Shown here piece after piece: positions 58,080-64,000 of a DNA stretch of 64,000 nt. The notes below the pieces were generated by a model. It was not told the origin of the DNA and searched no databases. It worked only from the letters and a program-made list of their open reading frames with translations. Both the position numbers and the translations under genes were made by a program. Source of the DNA: Gossypium raimondii (lineage: Eukaryota; Streptophyta; Magnoliopsida; Malvales; Malvaceae); contig NC_068577.1 of the NCBI RefSeq assembly GCF_025698545.1, forward strand, positions 1,550,001 to 1,614,000, read 5' to 3'. Numbering within the stretch: the stretch's first letter is position 1; every line of letters begins with the position of its first letter.

Positions 58080-58800
58080 AGTCAAACTAGGCTGTGATTG
58101 AGGCATTGTAGTCGCTGAAGGAGTCGAGGTGGTTGGAGGAGCAATTTTTGTTGGTGTGCTAGGAGTGGTAGGGTTGGAGCTAGAGGATCTTTTAGAGCCT
58201 TCACTAGTTGTTCTAAGGTGAGGAGAAGGATGTTTGCATATTGCAGATTAGCTCTAGCAAGAATGGAGGCAAAAGGAAGGGTTTGCATAGAGTTCAAGCC
58301 AGTAGAAATACCTGAGACAAATGGGATGGAGGTGTTGAGCGAAGTGGAAGAGTTGACTTGGTCAGTTGGGTTATTGATTTAGTTGGTTTGATCAGCTAGG
58401 GTGCCACTTTGAGAATGCAAGGTCGTGTTGTCCATATTCACCGCACCAATCATTAATATTGTGTGCAATAAGAGAAGAGTGTACAGGAGAGGGTAGTGGT
58501 TGTTATGAAGATCGGTTCACCCAATTCGGGCACAGAGCTGGAGGTTATGAAGAGTGGTGGTGAAGATGGCGTAAAGGTTAAGGGTTGAAAGAGTGTTGAC
58601 AGAGTGTAGGTTTAGTATTCTTGAAGGATTGATCCTCTTCTTCATCGTTTCTGGAGGTATTTATAAGCAGAGGTCACGTATAAGACGGTGTTAACGTGTT
58701 GAAGTTGCCATCATTATAGAGCTAGTGAAAGGACCGTCTTCGGTGGGACGAGAATGCCTGTGACAGAACAGATCTTGTAATTCATTTTGACTCTAATGTG
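58080..58800 (-). mobile_element. Retroelement fragment: LTR/leader and start of a gag-like frame
   Basis: On the minus strand an LTR-like leader with TATA ('cttataaatacc', near 58660) runs to 'attggtgcggtgaatatgga' (about 58456-58437), after which an ATG at 58435 opens a frame. It reads 'MDNTTLHSQSGTLADQTN', one stop, then 'SSTSLNTSIPFVSGIS' and 'LEQLVKAL'. After a frameshift a Ser/Thr/Pro-rich tail follows ('SKRSSSSNPTTPSTP'). 'TTGGTGC' directly before the frame recalls the sequence around many plant retroelement gag starts. The stop and frameshift make it inactive. Its superfamily is not determined. Confidence 0.45.
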
Positions 58801-59640
58801 ATAAAGCAATTGAGCCCACGTGGTACTCGATGAGCAACAACTTCATGTTCCCAACGGAGATTAGGCCATTTGTTGCATGGATAGTCATGTCGGAAGGATG
58901 AGCTCCTATGTGACCTTCTGACTATCTTACGGCAAACTTACTTTTTAGCCATTTTTTTTTAACTTGCCCCATGCCCTAACATGGATGGGTAAAACAAGAA
59001 TACTAGTCTACTTAAATGGCATTAGTTTGAGATACCAAGTTGTTCAATAAAACAAATTTACATGAACTTAAGTGAATAATAAACTTTCAAAATATCTAAA
59101 TGAAAATATTATAAAAGCTAATTTTATATTATTATATGAGTACTAACTATACAATATATTATAGTGATTAAACCGCAAATAGAAAGACAAAACAAAGGTC
59201 CTGATTCCCACTCTGCTTTGCATGGTCAAGCTGGCCATCAATTTATAGCCATTAAATTTAAAAATTAAAGAATCTATTTTTTATTGCTATTAATTAAGAT
59301 AAAATTGAATTATATCCTACTAAAATAATTTTATTTTAAATTTAATTATAAAATAATATATTTTTAAGATTTTATTGTTGTTTTTTAAATAATGAGATGA
59401 GATATATCTACATGGATGATGCTTCTTCAATTATTATGGTGGGAATTTTCAATCAATTAAAGGGAAGAAAAAAAAAAAGGAAATCCACCGCATCAGATTC
59501 CTGCAATTACTTACGAGTTTTCAATTCTTACAATCAAATAACCAGTGGTTTTCCTGATCCCATGTGCAAGCAAATTAGAAATTGGAAATTGATTTTACTC
59601 ATTTCAATTTTTGGGGTTCCTTTCCTTTGTAATTTATAAT
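58801..59640. other. AT-rich intergenic sequence
   Basis: No gene recognised. The 80-residue frame at 59397-59639 has no domain. Confidence 0.4.
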
Positions 59641-59745
59641 CGATTGAGTCTTAACTTAATTGACATGAATATTGTTGTCGTCAATATAGGAGAATGTGAG
59701 TTTGAGATTAAGTCTTTACTCTCTTTTATTATTCTTCGTAGAGTT
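59641..59745 (+). mobile_element. SINE-like copy E
   Basis: 'cgattgagtcttaacttaat' and 'tgacatgaatattgttgtcg', then 'aatgtgagtttgagattaag', parallel the first half of copies A, C and D. The 3' half is lost. Confidence 0.45.
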
Positions 59746-60741
59746 CCATGTTTGATATTTAGAATATTAAATAGTTAATTAGATCTATAAGTCACCATAA
59801 TTTAATTGAATACTAGTCGGTTGAGTTGTGCTATGAAAGTGTAACCTGACGTCAATAAATCGAATAGTTGAATTTGTTTATTAGAGTCAAATCTTTCTAA
59901 ATTGTAGGGCTGTTGGCAAATTAAATACTAGGAGCATCTCTTACAATTGTTCGACGAGAAAGATTGATGATTTAAAGTCATTTTTCGATAGCTATACTTA
60001 GATTATTGTTGAATAAGAAGACATCGTATAATCCATGATCAATCCCAACGTCAAGATTGATAGCTAATGTTTTTGTCATATTTGTTAGTTCTTCACGAGA
60101 TTATTAAATCCCCTTCCACTTTACTCAATCGAGACCATAACTAAATAGTTGTAAGTTATTTTTTAGAAAGATGAACACTCAGCCAATAGGTTACAAATTA
60201 GAGTTCATCGTCTTTTCATCCAATTTCTGTAAAATTCATTGGTACTCCTCTATATGCAAATTTATTCTATTATTAAGCATAAGAAATTAAATTTGATAAA
60301 TTCAATACTCATCAGCAACCTTATATCTACTCACTTTCTAAAGCCCATAAAAGCCAAGCTTCATCAATGAACATGCATCAACAATATCTTAAAAACAGAC
60401 CATCTGACATTCTCAAAAGACTACAAATATTTCATTAAAATCTCCCAAATAAAGCTGAGGGAGGCCATTAGTGGCAACCATCTACCGGAGCATATCACTA
60501 CTCAACATCAAAATCTAACATTGATCACACCCGATAAAGTGCTGTCGAATTGAATAAGAACACAAACACCAAATTAATAGCCAGTTTCTAAAAGATAGCG
60601 AACCCACCACTTGAATCCATAGGACTCACAACAAAACAATTAGAGTACCCCAATTTGAAACACAAAGGACCAACCTTTTGATTCGTGCAACTGTTAATTC
60701 AAAAGAACATTACTGTTCTTATTAAATCCACTAAACAACGA
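59746..60741. other. Intergenic sequence upstream of the tRNA gene
   Basis: No gene recognised. 'ctaaacaacg' directly before the tRNA includes a CAA motif, often present upstream of plant tRNA genes as the Pol III start. Confidence 0.45.
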
Positions 60742-60813
60742 TCCATTGTCGTCCAGTGGTTAGGATATCTGGCTTTCACCCAGGAGACCCGGGTTCAATT
60801 CCCGGCAATGGAA
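60742..60813 (+). tRNA. tRNA-Glu (anticodon TTC)
   Basis: The 72-base sequence folds as a standard cloverleaf. The acceptor stem pairs TCCATTG with CAATGGA and is followed by discriminator A. The D arm starts 'TCGTCCAGTGGTTAGGATA' (box A), the anticodon loop is CTTTCAC with TTC at its centre, and the T arm is CCGGG-TTCAATT-CCCGG (box B). There is no intron. A T-run at 60824-60830 serves as Pol III terminator. The sequence is the usual nuclear plant tRNA-Glu. Confidence 0.96.
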
Positions 60814-60823
60814 TCTCTTTAAA

Positions 60824-60830
60824 TTTTTTT
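60824..60830 (+). terminator. Pol III terminator of tRNA-Glu
   Basis: Seven T on the coding strand, ten bases after the mature 3' end. Confidence 0.8.
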
Positions 60831-61417
60831 GCTGTCCTTTCTGTTTCCGACACGTGGCACAAACCCACCAGCGTTTTTTTCTTTCTTTTTCATTTTATAA
60901 ATCGGTTAATTTTCAATTTTAGTCCTTTTAATATGCTTAAATTTGAGATCTAATTCTAATACTTTAATTTCAATTTTAGTCATTTTCCCCTTGTTTGAAT
61001 TGAGTGTATTTGTATCTCTTTTAAAAGTAGTGACTCAACTTGGTGAATCTATAGACTGTATATGAACATAAATAAAATATATCTTCAAACTTTTCATTAT
61101 AGTCCCTATCTAACATCTCTAATCAAGCTACATAATCAAATCAATAATGATTATGATAATGAGTTCTATTATGCTTTATCATTGACATTATATTCAAATT
61201 TATAGTAGTATAAATATTATTTCCGTTCAAATAATTTAGGTCGTTACTTGGAATGAATTTTACTTTTGTAAAAAAATTAGGGTTGAAATCAAGCTTAAAC
61301 ATCTCGAGAACAATACCAATTGTTCAAGGTCCAAGTTGGTTACTCAAAGAATGACACTTCAAGTGCTTCTCTCAATCAATTCCCCCTCAAGACTTTTATG
61401 GATGGGGAATTTCTTTA
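60831..61417. other. Intergenic sequence
   Basis: No feature recognised. 'gctgtcctttctgtttccga' with 'cacgtggcacaaac' just after the tRNA gene contains a G-box, CACGTGGC (60850-60857), but no gene follows. Confidence 0.4.
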
Positions 61418-62563
61418 TATTCAAAAGGTTTAATATATAGATTGGCCCTAAAACTTGGTAACTTTTTCAAGTTAATCCCTATTTTTTTATCACATTGGTC
61501 CTTAAGGTTGGCATTCGTTACACAAATCGGTCCTTATGATTAACATCGTTAGTTTTTTAAAGGCTTAACATATATAGATTGGCTTCTGAATTTGACAACT
61601 TTTCTCAAATTGTCCCCTAAACCTTTTTTTTGGATCATATTACTCCCTAAGGTTGGAATTCATTACACAAACCGGTCCCTACACTAACACAATTTTTTTT
61701 GAAGAATTTGTTGATGTGGAAAATTATAGGGGCAACATGTAGAGAAATAAGGGGACAACGCGTGAATTCATCTTTAATCATTCCTAAAACTTAAAAAAAA
61801 AAAAGCTTACATTTTTGAAAAAATTCAAAAATTAAGTTAAATTTTAACATTTAAAATATTATCTTTAAATATTCAACTTACAAAAATAAAAATAATTTTT
61901 AAAATCTAAAATATATAAAATTTAAAATTTAAAAATGCACAAAAAATTTAAAAAAGAAGTCATTTTTTTTAGAATTTTACAAAAAAATGAAAAAACAAAA
62001 AACAATGAAAAATTGGTTGCGCATCGACCGAAGTTTACCGAGCTTGATTAACATTGACCGACGCTAACAGGGAGTTAACCAACATCAACTGGTCAATTTT
62101 TATTTCTTTAATGTTTAAAATATTTTTAAAATTTTAAATTTATATTTTTACAATTCCAAAAATTAACCCTTTTTATTTTTTTAAACCTATTTAATTTTTT
62201 AGAAATTTTAACTAAATTTTTTTATTTTTATCTTCAGTTTACATATATATTCTTTTTTTGAAGTTTTATATATTTCTTATATTTTTACCAAATTTTAATT
62301 TTTTCAAAATTTTTAGGTTTTATTAAAAAATTAAAGAATAGTTAAAGATGCATCCACATGTTATCCCCTTATTTCTCCACGTGTCAGCCCCATATTTGTC
62401 CACTTAAACAAGTTCTTAAAAAAAAAGCGATGTTAGTGTAGAGACCAATCAGTATAACAGATGTCAATCTTAAGAACTAATATGATCCAAAAAAAAGTTG
62501 AAGGGCCAATTAAAAAAAGTTACTATATTTAGGGGCTAATCTACATATTAAGCCTATTCAATA
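61418..62563. mobile_element. Mutator-like foldback element with long terminal inverted repeats
   Basis: The element 61427-62554 (1128 bases) is flanked by 9-base TATTCAAAA (61418-61426) and TATTCAATA (62555-62563), one mismatch apart. Its ends 'ggtttaatatatagattggc' and, reversed, 'ggcttaatatgtagattagc' open inverted repeats of over 200 bases: both arms also carry 'ggatcatatta', 'tctaca(c)taaca'-type and 'gagaaataaggggа'-like landmarks in matching order. A second terminal-like start, 'ggcttaacatatatagattg', lies at 61560, so the left arm is partly duplicated. A 9-bp duplication and long inverted repeats fit a non-autonomous MULE. There is no transposase. The loop holds AT-rich sequence and a 'cgaccgaagtttaccg' segment. 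Confidence 0.75.
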
Positions 62564-62724
62564 TCAAAGAAGACCAATACTGCTAGCAACCTATGAAATT
62601 GCCCACTATAATTCAAACACAGGATTTTTTATTAAAATGGGTTAAAAAAAAATTATGTACCGAAATGGGGTGTCAGAAAACTTATTTACGAAAATGGAGT
62701 ATTTTTTTTATTGGAGCCTATCTC
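62564..62724. other. Short spacer
   Basis: AT-rich text between the foldback element and the hairpin cluster. No other feature is seen. Confidence 0.5.
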
Positions 62725-62931
62725 AGAGGCGCCAATGAATAAAAAAATATTAATTTTTTTTCTTTTTTAATGGCGCCTATTAGATAGGCGCCAATGGATA
62801 TTTTATATTAATTTTTTTATAAAATATAATTAAATATTTTCTCGGGTCAGTATATGACCCGTAGAATACATAGTATTGGCGCCTATCTGAGAGGCGCCAA
62901 TGGTGGTACCTATCTGAGAGGCGCCAATGGT
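62725..62931. repeat. Cluster of GGCGCC hairpins
   Basis: Four related units: 'ggagcctatctcagaggcgc' (62725), 'atggcgcctattagataggc' (62770), 'ttggcgcctatctgagaggc' (62877) and 'ggtacctatctgagaggcgc' (62905), each followed by '(gc)caatg'. Units 2 and 3 are near-perfect hairpins (stem TTGGCGCCT with AGGCGCCAA). They stand out strongly in very AT-rich sequence. I associate such motifs with the upstream ends of some plant transposon-borne genes, but no such gene is seen within the window. Confidence 0.85.
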
Positions 62932-63240
62932 ATTATTTTATGTAAAAATTTGTTTCAAAAAATCAATAAATACTGTTAAATAAATACAAAATCAAATAAA
63001 ATTACATAATATAAAAGTTACATTATATAAAAATTAAATGAGTTAACAACAAATATGATTAAAAAAGTCAGTTATAATTAAACTTTTAATAAAATGATTT
63101 TTAATTTTTATAAAATTTTATGTTAAACTCACGAATACTAAACTAAACACAACAATTTATAGCTTAATCCTAAATTACTAATAAATTAAATTTTAAATAA
63201 TTATAAACACAAAATTTATAACATAATCCTAAATTACTAA
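62932..63240. other. AT-rich sequence leading into the minisatellite
   Basis: No gene. 'taatcctaaattactaa' occurs twice (about 63163 and 63223), so the repetitive character begins here. Confidence 0.5.
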
Positions 63241-64000
63241 CAAATTAATTATAAAATAATTACAATATTCATACAAACAATATTACAATATTCATACAAA
63301 CAATATTACAATATCCATACAAAATTACAATATTCATACAAACAATATTACAATATTCATACAAACAATATTACATATTCATACAAAATTACAAAATTAC
63401 AAAATTACAAAATTCATACAAAATACTAATCCAAAACTATAAATACAAAATTAATTATAAAATAATTACAATATTCATACAACATTATAATATTCATACA
63501 AAATACTAATTCAAAACTATAAATACAAAATTAATTATAAAATAATTACAATATTCATACAACATTATAATATTCATACAAAATACTAATCAAAAACTAT
63601 AAATACAAAACTATAAATATTGTAATTACAAAATACAAAATTCATACAAAATTACAAAATTACAATATTCATACAAAATACTAATCAAAAATATAAATAC
63701 AAAATTAATTATAAAATAATTAAAATATTCATACAAAATTACAATATTCATACAAAATACTAATAAAAACTATAAATACAAAATTAATTATAAAATAATT
63801 ACAATATTCATACAAAATACTAATAAAAACTATAAATATAAAACTAATTATAAAATAATTACAATATTCATACAAAATTATAATATTCATATAAAATTAC
63901 AAAATTACAATATCCATACAAAATTACAATATTAATTACAATATTCATACAAAATTACAATATTCATACAAAAAGTTACAATATACATACAAAATTACTC
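63241..64000. repeat. AT-rich minisatellite, continuing beyond the window
   Basis: A short unit 'aattacaatattcatacaaa' (about 20 bases) is reiterated, and is also organised in longer units that contain 'tactaatcaaaaactataaa' and 'tacaaaattaattataaaat', at about 63425, 63505, 63580, 63680, 63760 and 63825. The copies vary slightly. The array reaches the last base of the window. Confidence 0.9.

Noticed and set aside
63241..64000. CRISPR-like array
   Set aside because: The AT-rich repeats have no constant repeat with unique spacers, and the context is a plant nuclear genome.

Overview
The window is nuclear DNA from a flowering plant. The evidence is multi-exon genes with GT-AG introns, plant-specific families (RTFL/DVL peptide, clade A PP2C, BBE-like oxidase, QALGGH zinc finger, BED-DUF659 hAT-derived protein), an AT-rich background, dense plant transposons and a nuclear tRNA-Glu gene. 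Repeated 'cacacggcc' and 'cacgcccgtgt' motifs in an LTR at 5.6-6.8 kb resemble LTRs common in cotton (Gossypium), so a cotton or other Malvaceae genome is my inference. It is not proven from the sequence alone.

Layout. 0-9 kb: transposon debris, a broken PPR relic (2.2-2.55 kb), Copia-like and Gypsy-like LTR pieces (5.0-6.8 kb) and a decayed minus-strand relic with an AAA+ ATPase segment (7.2-7.84 kb). 8.85-11.2 kb: an intact BBE-like FAD oxidase gene with a duplicated upstream region. 11.4-17.9 kb: a LINE RNase H fragment, MITEs, an intact RTFL/DVL small-peptide gene (14.15 kb), SINE copies and a hAT-type MITE with a clean 8-bp target duplication. 20.07-22.71 kb: a G+C-rich insert of organellar (probably mitochondrial) type holding a direct duplication of about 1.13 kb. 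24.3-25.6 kb (minus): an intact RING-H2/DUF1117 E3 ligase. 25.6-36.3 kb: almost entirely transposon remnants. 36.36-39.87 kb: a four-exon BED-DUF659-hAT-dimerisation gene, probably a domesticated transposase. 40-46 kb: repeats. 46.4-47.1 kb: a C2H2 zinc-finger repressor with an EAR motif. 47.5-54.9 kb: LTR and LINE fragments and an unassigned ACGT-rich segment. 54.95-57.17 kb: a four-exon clade A PP2C of the AHG3/PP2CA type behind a cluster of ABRE-like sites. 58-64 kb: a retroelement fragment, tRNA-Glu(TTC), a Mutator-like foldback element with a 9-bp target duplication, a group of GGCGCC hairpins and an AT-rich minisatellite running off the right edge.

The genes are ordinary dispersed plant loci and form no operon or cluster. 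Two share a theme by family knowledge: the PP2C is a core ABA-signalling phosphatase type, and RING-DUF1117 ligases have been linked to ABA and drought responses. Nothing in the sequence shows that they are co-regulated. The items most worth a second look are the duplicated organellar insert with one locally divergent stretch, the structured non-autonomous transposons with readable target duplications, a tRNA-derived SINE-like family, and a transposase-derived gene that appears to have lost its catalytic aspartates. I found no convincing wholly new system.
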